Of a DNA stretch of 64,000 nt, positions 1 through 9,704 are shown piece after piece. The notes below the pieces were generated by a model. The model was not told where the DNA came from. It made no database searches and saw nothing but the letters and a program-made list of their open reading frames with translations. Within the stretch, counting starts at the first letter, position 1. Each line of letters opens with the position of its first letter. Source of the DNA: Rhodeus uyekii (lineage: Eukaryota > Chordata > Actinopteri > Cypriniformes > Acheilognathidae); assembly GCA_037043235.1 (NCBI GenBank), contig JAWRVZ010000016.1, forward strand, positions 6,059,001 to 6,123,000, in the 5' to 3' direction. A program made the position numbers and the translations under genes.

Positions 1-363
1 CCGTCACTATACAGAGAATATACAGAATACCGACCGTGAATAAAATATAGAAACATAATGGTAGTAATGTCTAAGCAACAACATATGATCTGTAAACAAC
101 CTTAAATGTAAACATGGTCACAGACGGAATAGCGCTTATCGTGTATATTCAACAGTTATGTGATTACTTACAGTGTAAGGCACGCACACGCACAATATAT
201 AAAACCTCTAAGATTTGCACTAATACCCAGTATTTAACTCTAGAAACTATGTACAAACTTCAGCCGATCTCTTTTCCCTTTAACATGCGTCAGCTCTCCT
301 CTCAGTCACTTAGTGAACTTCGATGGAAAGTTTTGGAATAGTCCACCCCGCATCGAACGACAG

Positions 364-560
364 GGATGGCCGGAACAGTCCATGCAAGAAGGGGACCACT
401 TTTTACAGTGACACTGATCAATCCTCAGGGAATGAATGGTAAGACCATTAGGATTGTTCCAAGCAGTGCACTGAAGGCATGCAGTGTTGATGGGATTTAT
501 GGATATTCGAGAGCCCATACAAGAGTTGTCCAGCCTGTAATATCAAACTCTGTGGGAGAC
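364..560 (+). other. Exon-like ORF of unknown function, copy in left arm
   Basis: A 197-nt block is bounded by an AG acceptor (362-363) and a GT donor followed by aagcg (561). An ATG lies at 366. It encodes about 65 residues (MAGTVHARRGPLFTVTLINP at the start) with no signal peptide or membrane segment. The same 197 nt, with the same borders, occurs inverted at 40918-41114. It is absent from the third unit, whose homology stops just short of it. Conservation of frame and splice-like borders suggests an exon of a neighbouring gene on the same strand as the ZP-like gene. I do not recognise the protein, and the remaining exons are not in the window. Confidence 0.4.
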
Positions 561-724
561 GTAAGCGTTTCAGGGCAGACTTTATTAGGCCAAAAGTAAA
601 GTTTACTATACTAAAAAGACTTTGTCATTTAAACGTAAGCGACAGATGTTTTCAGTGCGAATAACCCAGAGAGAAAATGTGACGTTAAAAAAAAAACAGC
701 ACACGCTGCGTGTTCATTGATAGG

Positions 725-811
725 AACAGGTGATTTTAATTGTGCGCATTGATTTCCATAATGTGTCAATGCTTAAAGCAGCGCGCGCCACTCAGACGTG
801 AGAGCAGCACG
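725..811 (+). promoter_or_regulatory. Proximal upstream region of gene A with E-box
   Basis: A CAGGTG E-box lies about 85 bp before the ATG and is kept at the same place in copies B and C (read there as CACCTG). Fish and mammalian zona pellucida genes are typically driven through E-boxes bound by FIGLA/E-protein dimers, so this is a candidate oocyte-type element. No convincing TATA box is visible. The regulatory role is inference. Confidence 0.35.
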
Positions 812-3800
812 ATGGCGTGTGGGGAAATACGAGCGAAGCTGATCGTGTTTTTCATGTGCCTTGTTTTAATCGAGTGTCGAAGTGAGCCTGTATTCCCCGG
901 AACGCTACAAGAAGACGATGGAGGCAGCGAAAGTTTTTCAGAGCGACCCGTATTGCTCCAGGAAGTATATGATGAGTCTTTGGCTGGTTTTCAGGACTTC
1001 GGTGACTACGCTGATGTCGCAGGTGTGAAGCCCCGATGGGCGCTTGGCTTCACTTCATTGTTAAAATGTATTAGTTTTGTAAGATGTAATGTACAACATA
1101 ACAATAAATTAAACATTTAATGAGGTGAAAAAAGGGATGGGGGAGGTCAATATATGGTTATGATGGTGCATTTTGGAGAAGAGGCAGAAATATAACTTAC
1201 ACAGTTTAGAGTTCAACAAGCAGTAAATAAAGTTGAAGAGTGGGGACAGAAGGGGGGCTTTCGAATATCAGTAGAGAGAACAGGTAATAGTTTTTAGAAA
1301 GATAATTTTTTCAAACTAAATTGTCTCTCTATGGAAAGCAATTGGAGCAGGTATCACTAGTAGCCTAAGGTTTCTTGGTGTTTAGTTGGGGAAACTGAAC
1401 TTTAACATCCATGTTGAAAAGTTATTGGCTAAATGTAAGAAAACACTGAATGTTATGAGATGTTTAGCAGGTAGTGAATGGGGGGGGGCTAGCCGGAGTT
1501 CTCTCAGAAATGTATATCTAGCAGTTATTAGGTCTGGTATTGATTATGGTAGTATTGCATATGGATCAGCATGTTCTGGAAAAATTGACAAGGTGCAGAC
1601 ACAAGCTTTGAGAATATGCTGTGGGGCATTTAGAACCTGACCTAGAGCTGCTTTGCAGGTAGAAAAGGGTGAATGCCTTTAGAGGAACAGCGCATGCAAT
1701 TAAAAATGGGTGGATGGCAGAAGAAATGGCACAGACAATGAATTTAGGAAATGCATTGCCCATAGTAGCAATCCCTCCGTGGTTATTTAAAGTGCCTGCA
1801 ATAGATTTATATTTACTAAAAGTAGAAAATCCAATAGTGGGATAATAAGTGAAATGAATCCGTATATGGAACGGATGTATCATGATAGTGTACAGATCTT
1901 TCTAAAGATCCAGAATCCAACAAGACAGGAGTAGCAAAAGTAATACCACAAAAAGTAATTATTACAAAAGAACACCAGACTACTTATCTATACTCTCTTT
2001 ACAATAGAATTGCTTACTATTATCATAGCTTTACAATGGTTGGAAGAGACTCAGATTAAGGAAGCAGTGGTATGCTCAGATTCAGTGCTAGCACTAAGAA
2101 GTATTCAGTCGGTTCAATCAAATTGCAGAGAAGATATTATAGAAATAATGCAACTGCTGTATAGAATACATGAGCATGACAGGGTTGTCATTTTTATATG
2201 TAATAGCACATGTTGGAATAGATGGAAACAAAATGGCAGATAAACATGCTAGAAGATCATTGAATAAAAACATTGAAGAAATTGATGTAAAAATCAGTAA
2301 AGCAGAAGCAACCAATTATAAAGCAAGCTGTAATTAAAACTTGGCAACAAAATTGGGATGTGGAGAAGACGGGTAGACATTTATATAAAATCCAAAAGAA
2401 AGTACAAATTGAGACTGGAAGTGAGTTTAAAAGAAGAGTAATAACACTATTAAGATTAGGACGCTAATCTTTAAATGGAAACCTGCATAAAATCAAGAAG
2501 CACCCTTCAGGGTTTTGTAGATGTTGTGGTGAAATTGAAACAGTGGAGCATATTTTATTACAGTGTAGAGCATATAGTAAAGCGAGACAAATGCAAGAAA
2601 GACACAAACAGAAGGTGCAAATAAAGACATTGGAACTGATATTAGGCAATAGAAAATTCAGAAGAATGATAATAAAATGTGTAATAGATACAGGAAACTT
2701 GAGGAGAATATAATATATATATATATATTGTTTTTTTTTTTTTTTGTTTGTTTTTTTAGATGTACGTTTAAACTTTCCCGTTGTCACTTCACACTCCAGT
2801 TCAGTTGGTGGTGGTAATGCACCAAAATTTTGCTTGCCCACCTCCAGAAAACGTCATAAGATGTTGTTGGTTAATTCCTCATGAAGAACTTGTAAAGGTG
2901 TCTCAGACGCTGGTGGGAGAAATAAAAACCGTATAAATTAATTTCAGAGCTGCCGGGGGATATGATTAATGGAGAGCTCTTCAGTTCTTCTGAGGCTGCT
3001 TGGCATGCCATGTCTCCGGAATTGAGGTGTGGTGAGGATCTCATGAAGTTGCAACTTAACGGTCCAGAAGTGGCACAAATTGTGCTTTGTCGAGGTAACC
3101 TGAATTTATTTGTTTGCTAAATTTGATGCTGGCATGATGTCCTTGTGTTTGTTGTTCTGTTATTTACTGTCAGTTTGTCTCTTTTAAATGTGAACTGCAG
3201 GATCAAGAAGTCCTAATCCTCTGTTTTCCCCAGATAATGGTGCACCTGTTCCTCTCACTGAGTTGCCACCTCATTGTGGATACTCCAGTCCCACTTCTGG
3301 AGGTCTTGTCTATGCTACACCCTATGATGGTTGTGGTGTCATACAACAGGTATTGTTTTTTCCAAATCGACTTATTGTGAGTAGAGAGGTAAGGAGGATC
3401 AACCTGGATGGTCATTATGTTTTTCAGGGAAGGTGTTATGTGATCCAGATTCAGTGGCAAGGAAACTTTGCAGTCGTTTCTTGTCCTATGATGTCTACAA
3501 GTGCAAATGAACCTTTCCTTGAGACTAATCCTCTTGAAGAGTCTACCTCCACGTCCATAGAAGTGCTGAAACCTCGAGCTCCTGGATATCCTGAGACATT
3601 TCTGCAAAGAGACTGGCCGTATAACTACCCTCCGTACAACTATCCTGGCAAAGGTTATCCCACAGTTAAACCAGCTGATGTTCTGACCCAGAAGCCCCAA
3701 CTGCCTATTAAATACCCAGTGTTTTGGCCATACAACTATCCTCCGTTCAACTATCCTGGCAAAGGTTATCCCACAGTTAAGCCAGCTGAGGTTCCGACCC

Positions 3801-5083
3801 AGAAGCCCCAACTGCCTAATAAATCCCCAGTGTTTTGGCCGTACAACTACCCTCCGTACGACTATCCTGGCAAAGGTTATCCCACAGTTAAGCCAGCTGA
3901 TGTTCCGACCCAGAAGCCCCAACAGCCTATCCAATCCCCAGTGTTTTGGCCGTACAACTACCCTCCGTACAACTATCCTGGCAAAGGTTATCCCACAGTT
4001 AAGCCAGCTGATGTTCCGACCCAGAAGCCCCAACAGCCTATCCAGTCCCCAGTATTTTGGCCATACAACTACCCTCCGTACAACTATCCTGGCAAAGGTT
4101 ATCCCACAGTTAAGCCAGCTGATGTTCCGACCCAGAAGCCCCAACATCCTATCCAATCCCCAGTGTTTTGGCCGTACAACTACCCTCCGTACAACTATCC
4201 TGGCAAAGGTTATCCCACAGTTAAGCCAGCTGGTGTTCCGACCCAGAAGCCCCAACAGCCTATCCAATCCCCAGTGTTTTGGCCGTACAACTACCCTCCG
4301 TACAACTATCCTGACAAAGGTTATCCCACAGTTAAGCCAGCTGATGTTCCGACCCAGAAGCCCCAACAGCCTATCCAGTCCCCAGTATTTTGGCCGTACA
4401 ACTACCCTCCGTACGACTATCCTGGCAAAGGTTATCCCACAGTTAAGCCAGCTGGTGTTCCGACCCAGAAGCCCCAACAGCCTATCCAATCCCCAGTGTT
4501 TTGGCCATACAACTATCCTCCGTTCAACTATCCTGGCAAAGGTTATCCCACAGTTAAGCCAGCTGATATTCCGGTTCCGACCCAGAAGCCCCAACTGCCT
4601 ATTAAATCCCCAGTGTTTTGGCCATACAACTACCCTCCCTATGACTATCCTGGCAAAGTTTATCCCAGAGCTAAGCCAGCTATTGCTCAGGTTCGGTCCC
4701 AGAAACCCCAATATCCAGGAGACCCCCTGGTATCTTGGCCGTTTTACTACACTCATCACAGCCATCCTGGCCAAAAAAAGGAACCAGCTCCAATCTCCCC
4801 ATCACCAGCAAGAACCCAAAAGCTCCAGCCCCAGAAGTACCCTGGAGAGCTATCCCCTCAGTATAATTACTACCCTCGTCATTTGCAACCCCAACATCCG
4901 CAATACCCAGTTCAAGCTACTACACCATCCATAACTACCACTCCTCAACCCTGTACTGCATCTGTTAAATGCAAACTGCCTGCCAACCAGCCTCCCAATG
5001 ACAAGTCGTCCCAGAAATACATGCCACCCAGGTTTATGCCTCTTGAAGGAAAAACCCCTTCCCCCCTAGATTTTTGGCCTTGA
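812..5083 (+). CDS. ZP-N / Pro-Tyr-rich repeat secreted protein, copy A
   Basis: Exons: 812-1022, 2948-3094, 3234-3349 and 3428-5083, all GT/AG and in phase, giving 709 residues. Residues 1-24 form a signal peptide. An acidic linker follows. Residues about 98-177 form a ZP-N module with Cys98, Cys134 (HCGYS), Cys153 (YDGC) and Cys177 (SCP), the spacing and motifs of zona pellucida proteins; Cys118 and Cys161 are extra. Residues 221-594 are ten 37-residue repeats (WPYNYPPYNYPGKGYPTVKP type), then a degenerate unit and a Pro/Gln-rich tail with a Cys pair. No ZP-C half, trefoil or membrane anchor is seen. An upstream acceptor at 3201 would add 11 residues in frame. Intron 3 (78 nt) is also open in frame, so it can be mistaken for coding sequence; removing it restores the family motif. 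Likely a secreted structural egg-coat-type protein (inference). Introns and repeats agree with copies B and C. Confidence 0.82.
1383..2730 (+). mobile_element. I-type LINE relic with RNase H, intron 1 of gene A
   Basis: Frames at 1386-1640 (end of the RT domain), about 2010-2310 (RNase H: the CSDS aspartate, then HVGIDGNKMADKHARR) and about 2490-2600 (CRCCG...VEHILLQC, a terminal Cys/His motif) add up to the C-terminal part of an I/Nimb-group non-LTR ORF2 with frameshifts. It ends in an AT/T-rich tail near 2730. It lies in the sense direction inside intron 1 (1023-2947). The same relic sits at the same place in B and C, so it predates the duplications. Confidence 0.7.
3614..4735 (+). repeat. 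Coding tandem repeat, 10 units of 111-117 bp (gene A)
   Basis: Eight units of 111 bp and two longer ones (117 bp). Unit 9 carries a 6-bp insertion (Ile-Pro-Val-Pro variant), and unit 10 has diverged (KVYPRAKP, with an extra pair of codons). Each unit starts with TGG (Trp) and contains YNYPP, YPGKGYP, TVKPA and TQKPQ. The period is a whole number of codons and no unit has a stop, as expected of a selected protein repeat. Because the unit also lacks stops in other frames, long false ORFs run through it. Confidence 0.95.
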
Positions 5084-5256
5084 CCAAGACTGCAGCGGAC
5101 TCTCCCATGAAATTTGTGCGAACGCTGGAGACGTTCAGAATTAGGTTGGTATCCTCTGCACATGTGTCTTTTGAAACATTGCATCCTGCTTTAATGCTGA
5201 TGTAGGTTCATTGTGTGTGTAGATTGAATGCAAGTTGATTCTTGCTTGTCTGCTTC

Positions 5257-5262
5257 AATAAA
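5257..5262 (+). terminator. Polyadenylation signal of gene A
   Basis: AATAAA lies about 175 nt after the stop codon, followed by GT-rich sequence. It is kept at the same position in copies B and C. Confidence 0.7.
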
Positions 5263-5498
5263 GCAAATGTGGCCCAATATTCTTGTTGGGGGTTTTTTTT
5301 AAGCACCATTACTCTTCAGTGTCACTAGATTCTTCAGGAATGATTCTAATACGCTTTATATATTGCTCAAGAAACATTTATTTTTCAGGGTTCTTTAACT
5401 AGAAAGTGGCAATATTGTTTAACATTATAAATGTCTATTTACAGCTACTTGATCAATTAATGCATCATTGCTAAATAATAATTTAGTAACTCGTACTT

Positions 5499-5702
5499 TT
5501 AAGCAGGAGTGTGTAGTACAACACCAACCTGTTTTACTCTCTCGTGTGCTTTGTCTTGTAGCTCTTCATCCTTGTTGAAGAAGGGGTATTCTAGTTGACC
5601 AGGTCTGCTCGGCTGTGCCTCAGAATGTCTCATAGACAGATGCTTTTCATGGAGCACAATCTCAAATGACGCTCTGTAGTTCTCACAGCAGAAGTCCAAT
5701 CA
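5499..5702 (-). other. Exon-like conserved ORF downstream of gene A
   Basis: An open frame of about 60 residues (containing HEKHLSMRHSEAQPSRPGQ) ends before a GT donor-like site (aaaacag/gttggt on the minus strand). Copies occur at 35580-35760, where a small deletion breaks the frame, and 55732-55905. It is antisense to the 3' flank of the ZP-like gene in every unit. I do not recognise it. It could be an exon of an interrupted gene or chance ORF in duplicated sequence. Confidence 0.25.
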
Positions 5703-6658
5703 GACTTTCATAGACTAAGGAAAAGTGTTAAAGCAGCAAGAACGGTGTTGGGGTAACACATTAAATGCAATGCAAGATTACTTTTTAGTAAAGTGACGCA
5801 ATACTTTTGTAATAAGTTATCTTAAAGAAGTGATGCAAGTTACTGAAGATAAGTGGTCAAGTGAAAACTTAAGTGATGCGACTGAATCTGGTTGGTCACA
5901 TGATAATGACACTGCTTTTATGTCCAGATTACATTCATACACTCATACTATGTAGAACATACTTTTTAGCAGTCATAAAATAACTACTTATTCAGAATGA
6001 GTACCTACTCAAAGTATGTGCTTGCAGATGCAGTCATGGGCTGTCCAAAATCACACCCTTTTACCATAAAATAGGGCGCTATTTGTAATGGTGTCTGAAA
6101 CCATAATGGACACTACTGACTACACATTCAATTCCATAAAGCACTGCAATAAAGATTATACAACTGTTGTGCTAGAGAATACCCAAAATGCACTGATTGA
6201 ATCACACATCAAATTAATTCCTGCGTCTGACCATAAGTTGGTGCCCAGTTTTCCATGAGAGTTCAAGATAATCACGAGTTTCATCACTGACGAAGATATC
6301 AAGAGTACATAAGATAATTCAAGAGTTTCATCTCTGGAGCTGCCAGTTTGTTCAGTTTCAAGTGATTATTTAACTATGCAAATGCCGCAGCCCTTCTGAT
6401 GCACTAGAGAGTTGAATGTCTCCTCTTCTCCAGCTCTTCTTCTGAGCGCCAGCATAGGTTTGTTTGAGCTGCTCTCTCTACTGTATAGATATGAATTTGC
6501 CTTTCCTTCAGTTTGAGGATTATCTGTTTCACTTCTGGTGTGAAAGGGCCTTCACATTTGCCAAACATAGAACCTTTTTTGTTATTAAAAACAAGCAAGC
6601 CCAGCACAGGTGAGAAGTAATGCAAAAGTAACATAACATTATTTTCCACAAAAAGTCA
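5703..6658. other. Duplicated arm sequence without recognised gene
   Basis: AT-rich sequence repeated in inverted form at about 34640-35580. An 81-residue frame at 6404-6649 (-) has a counterpart at 34647-34892, but it shows no known motif and no codon-like pattern. I see no gene. Confidence 0.5.
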
Positions 6659-7347
6659 AAGTCAAAGTCAAGTCAAAGTCAGCTTTATTGTCAATTCTGC
6701 AATATATACAGTGCATACATATAGAGAATTGAAATTCCGTTACTCTCAGACCCAAGGCGATTACAGTTAACAACAACAATAATTTAACAGTAACAGTAAC
6801 AACAACAACAACAACAGAAGATGAAGATAAAATACAATAAAATTAAACTAGATGGATACAGTGAGTTATGGAGGTAAAGTGGCGATGGCAAATAGTGCAA
6901 ACAATAGTAAATAGTAATAGTGCAAATTACAAATTAAGGCAGTGCAAATGTAATAGGAGAGAAATGCAAGGACAACATAATGAGGTGGATGAATAAGAGA
7001 ATAACTGATGGTGGGTAGGGGGTGGGGGGGGTATTCAGAGATCAGGTCCTTGGTGCAGAAGACGGGAGAGGTGGCAGAGTCGGGAGAGAGTTCAATGCCC
7101 TGACAGCTTGGGGTATGAAGCTGTCCTTCAGTCTGTTGGTCCGTGCCTGGAGACTGCGTAGTCTCCTCCCTGATGGCAGCAGACTGAAGAGGCTGTGGGA
7201 TGGGTGGGTGGGGTCCCTAGCAATAGCAAGGGCTTTTCGGGAGAGGCGGGTGTTATAGATGTCCCGGAGGGGTGGGAGAGAGACACCAACGATCTTCTCA
7301 GCTGCTCTCACGATGCGCTGCAGTGCCTTGCGGCAGGATAACTGTGT
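6659..7347 (-). mobile_element. L2/Rex1-type LINE 3' end, private to left arm
   Basis: On the minus strand a frame (7311-7042) reads as the end of a non-LTR RT ORF (IVGVSLPPLRDIYNTRLSRK ... LLPSGRRLRSL ... FIPQAVRALN). A 3' region with AATAAAG and a (TTTGAC)n-like tail follows at 6659-6690. The mirrored place in the right arm (about 34645) has no such block, so this inserted after the arms formed, or was lost from the other arm. A 9-bp duplication (gtgtaattt) sits at its 5' border. Confidence 0.75.
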
Positions 7348-8982
7348 AATTTGTGTAATTTCTTACTTTATTTGGGAGTAATACAATATTGAAACTCATT
7401 ACAACTAAAGGTAACTTTTTCCCAACACTGAATAAGTGTTTGTGTCGGCTACATGTCCTTTCTCAAGAGACTAACCTTTTGTGTTTCCACATATCTAAGA
7501 TCCAGAGGAGGCTGTTGGACTTTCCATCAATCTCTCAAGTCCGCGTGTTCTTTTAATGAGGAGAGCAGAGACGGCTTTTCGTTTAACTATTTAATTATCA
7601 AGTTAGATGAATAAAGCATACAGAGCTCTGGGTCACAGCTATCCCTGAGCACGCAACACTTCTGCGAGTCTTATGTTCAGGCACTCTGCAACTGCTCGCT
7701 ATCTTTAGACACTCATATTTATACAATATAATCAAACAAGTCGGCAGTTTCTTCTGGACAAAGGTTGAGGAGATCTGGTGGTCCAATTGAAACCCTCCAC
7801 TCATCTCGGCTCCTGTTTTCCTTTACACATAAACTCTTTTCAAGGTTAATCATACAGTGAGACGCTCTGAAAAACATCTCCTTCTATGTCAGCACGCACT
7901 CTTTGTGGTCATCTCTTGTGATGGTCCTGATTCAATCATCACACTATGCTCTGCCAGCAGTCTTCTGTCATTCCAAAGTCTGAAGACGACTGATTTATTG
8001 GCATAATCATCTTTTACCCCTTATGATTCACCACATGATCAAGCATGCATAACATCATTCAGTAAAACAATAATCAACTTAAAAGTACATCATGTCATTA
8101 AACCATGCAAATCAGTATTAAAAGCAATATTATTTTCTTCATTACCAACAAAGACTTTAGTACAAAGTATTAAATATGCTTCAGCAAGCGTTCAATACTT
8201 TTCCCTGTGTCATTTAACATTATTAAACATAACTTAATTTACGGACATCTATGCTTTGATTTCTTTGCATGTGTGGATTGAATGGGTTGTTACCAACATC
8301 TCAGAAATGCGATCACTCTGTATTGAAGGTATTCATTTAAATGGTGAACAATTTACGAACTAGTTTATTAGAAACATTATCTAAACAGAATTACTCTACT
8401 CAGCTGAGGAGAAAATATGTTCTGCAAGATTTCAGTGATGCAGTAATAAGGAAGCGATATTTCTCTTACCAATTTTTTTAGCTCTCTACATGAAAAATTC
8501 AACTGGGAAACAATTTTTTTTTATGAAAGAAATTGAAACAGTAGTTTCACTGAAATGCTTTCAATTCAAAGTTGGTTACAATCTAAAGATATACCGCTAC
8601 ACCCTTTGAATATCAACTCAATTAAAGTCAGAGTGTTTCTGAATGATAAGAAGTTTTTTGAAAATTTTTGATCAATAGTAAGATTTTTTTTTAGGTAAAC
8701 ACTTCATCCACAGATGTAAATATTTTAAACCCCATTATTAAACCCTATTTCAATGGATGGAAGAATCATGTAAAGATATTGGCAAAGTCTCTTCATTGGA
8801 TGTCAGACAGAAATGCCCTGAAAATTATTGCCGCTATGCACTCTAACTGTTATTAGACCAAGAACCTCACCGCTCCTGATTTACTTATTCATTTATTTAA
8901 TTTTATTATTTTTTTCTTTTCTTTGGCTTTGTTCTGATTACTTTTCCTTAATGCTGTTTCAACACTAAAAATATATGTATGA
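7348..8982. other. Duplicated arm sequence, no gene seen
   Basis: Mirrored at about 32215-34640. A 68-residue frame (7598-7804, -) is kept exactly in the other arm but has no recognisable motif; recent duplication explains the identity. A short part (7560-7611 joined to about 8070-8140) recurs as a deletion derivative at about 29089-29215. Confidence 0.5.
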
Positions 8983-9104
8983 TTGTTAAATTATGCCTTA
9001 ATAGGCCCACCCTCATGTGATTATGATTGGTCGATTTATACGCTTAAATCTGATCGGTTAAAGAGTATGACTGATCCAGAACTGGTACTGCACATGTTCG
9101 AAAA

Positions 9105-9250
9105 AGTGTCAGGTTACGTACGTAACCAAAGTTCCCTGAAGAGGCGACGAGATGATGCATTAAAACACTAGGAGAATACTATGGCATCTTGTCTCATTAA
9201 GCACTATGCAATCGATTGATCGAACAAATGTGAATCCACATCATGAGCCG
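9105..9250. mobile_element. DIRS-type terminal repeat fragment
   Basis: Contains the perfect 16-bp palindrome ggttacgtacgtaacc (9113-9128), then ttccctga and a cgag-rich stretch. In fish this sort of sequence is found at DIRS element ends. It is adjacent to a DIRS recombinase relic. A related, diverged fragment lies at 28918-29080, and the mirrored copy at about 31945-32090. Confidence 0.5.
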
Positions 9251-9650
9251 GTGACATGATGAACCAGGATGATAAAGGTGCGCTGGAAACGGCAGCGGCA
9301 GCTTAGAGAGTGTCTGAAGCAAGCTAAAGAGTAGCACAAGAAGGGCCTTAGAGGCAGCCACGCTCCCAGTGGAGTGGGCACGGACCACCATAGGGGAAGA
9401 CTGTCTAGCCGACTCGTAAGCCAGAGAGATAGCCTTGACTATCCATCTACACATGGTAGGTTTGAATGCTGGGGCCCTCTTCGGGGTCCCGAAGCAAACA
9501 AACAGTTGGTCAGACTTACGCCAAGGGGCAGTCCTCAAGACAAAAGCGTTAAGTGCTCGCATTGGACAGACCTTGTTCTTTAATTCGTGGTCATGATCAC
9601 CGAAGGCGGGAGGACAGACCCAGCGAACAATTTTTGGTTCCCAGATTAAG
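9197..9650 (-). pseudogene. DIRS-like tyrosine recombinase fragment (left arm)
   Basis: On the minus strand the frame reads ELKNKVCPMRALNAF ... SDQLFVCFG ... WIVKAISLAYES ... VVRAHSTGSVAASKALL. The CPxRAL, SDQLF and RAHST blocks are those of DIRS-type tyrosine recombinases, which insert cDNA circles. The second arginine of the H-x-x-R catalytic motif is glycine here (HSTG), and the tyrosine region is not recognisable, so the fragment should be inactive. The right arm carries the same substitution. Confidence 0.7.
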
Positions 9651-9704
9651 TCAAGTAGTGCTGATACTTATGGCTAAAACTGTAGTTTTACTGATCCTCA
9701 TCCT

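Noticed and set aside
3614..4735. CRISPR-like regular repeat array
   Set aside because: The period is 37 codons with no unique spacers; it encodes protein and the DNA is eukaryotic.
3203..4774. 523-codon open frame on the minus strand
   Set aside because: It lies antisense to the repeat exon and exists because the 111-bp unit lacks stops on that strand. It has no ATG-led gene structure or known domain.
3900..4934. 344-codon open frame in a second plus frame of the repeat exon
   Set aside because: A shadow of the repeat; the true frame has the ZP-N module, splice phase and stop-poly(A) context.
5257..5262. Rho-independent or bacterial-type terminators, ribosome binding sites and operons
   Set aside because: All genes are spliced, poly(A)-signalled or transposon-borne; prokaryotic signals do not apply.
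9197..9562. Host gene conserved in both arms
   Set aside because: Its motifs (CPMRAL, SDQLF, RAHST) identify it as a DIRS recombinase remnant; the conservation is due to arm duplication.
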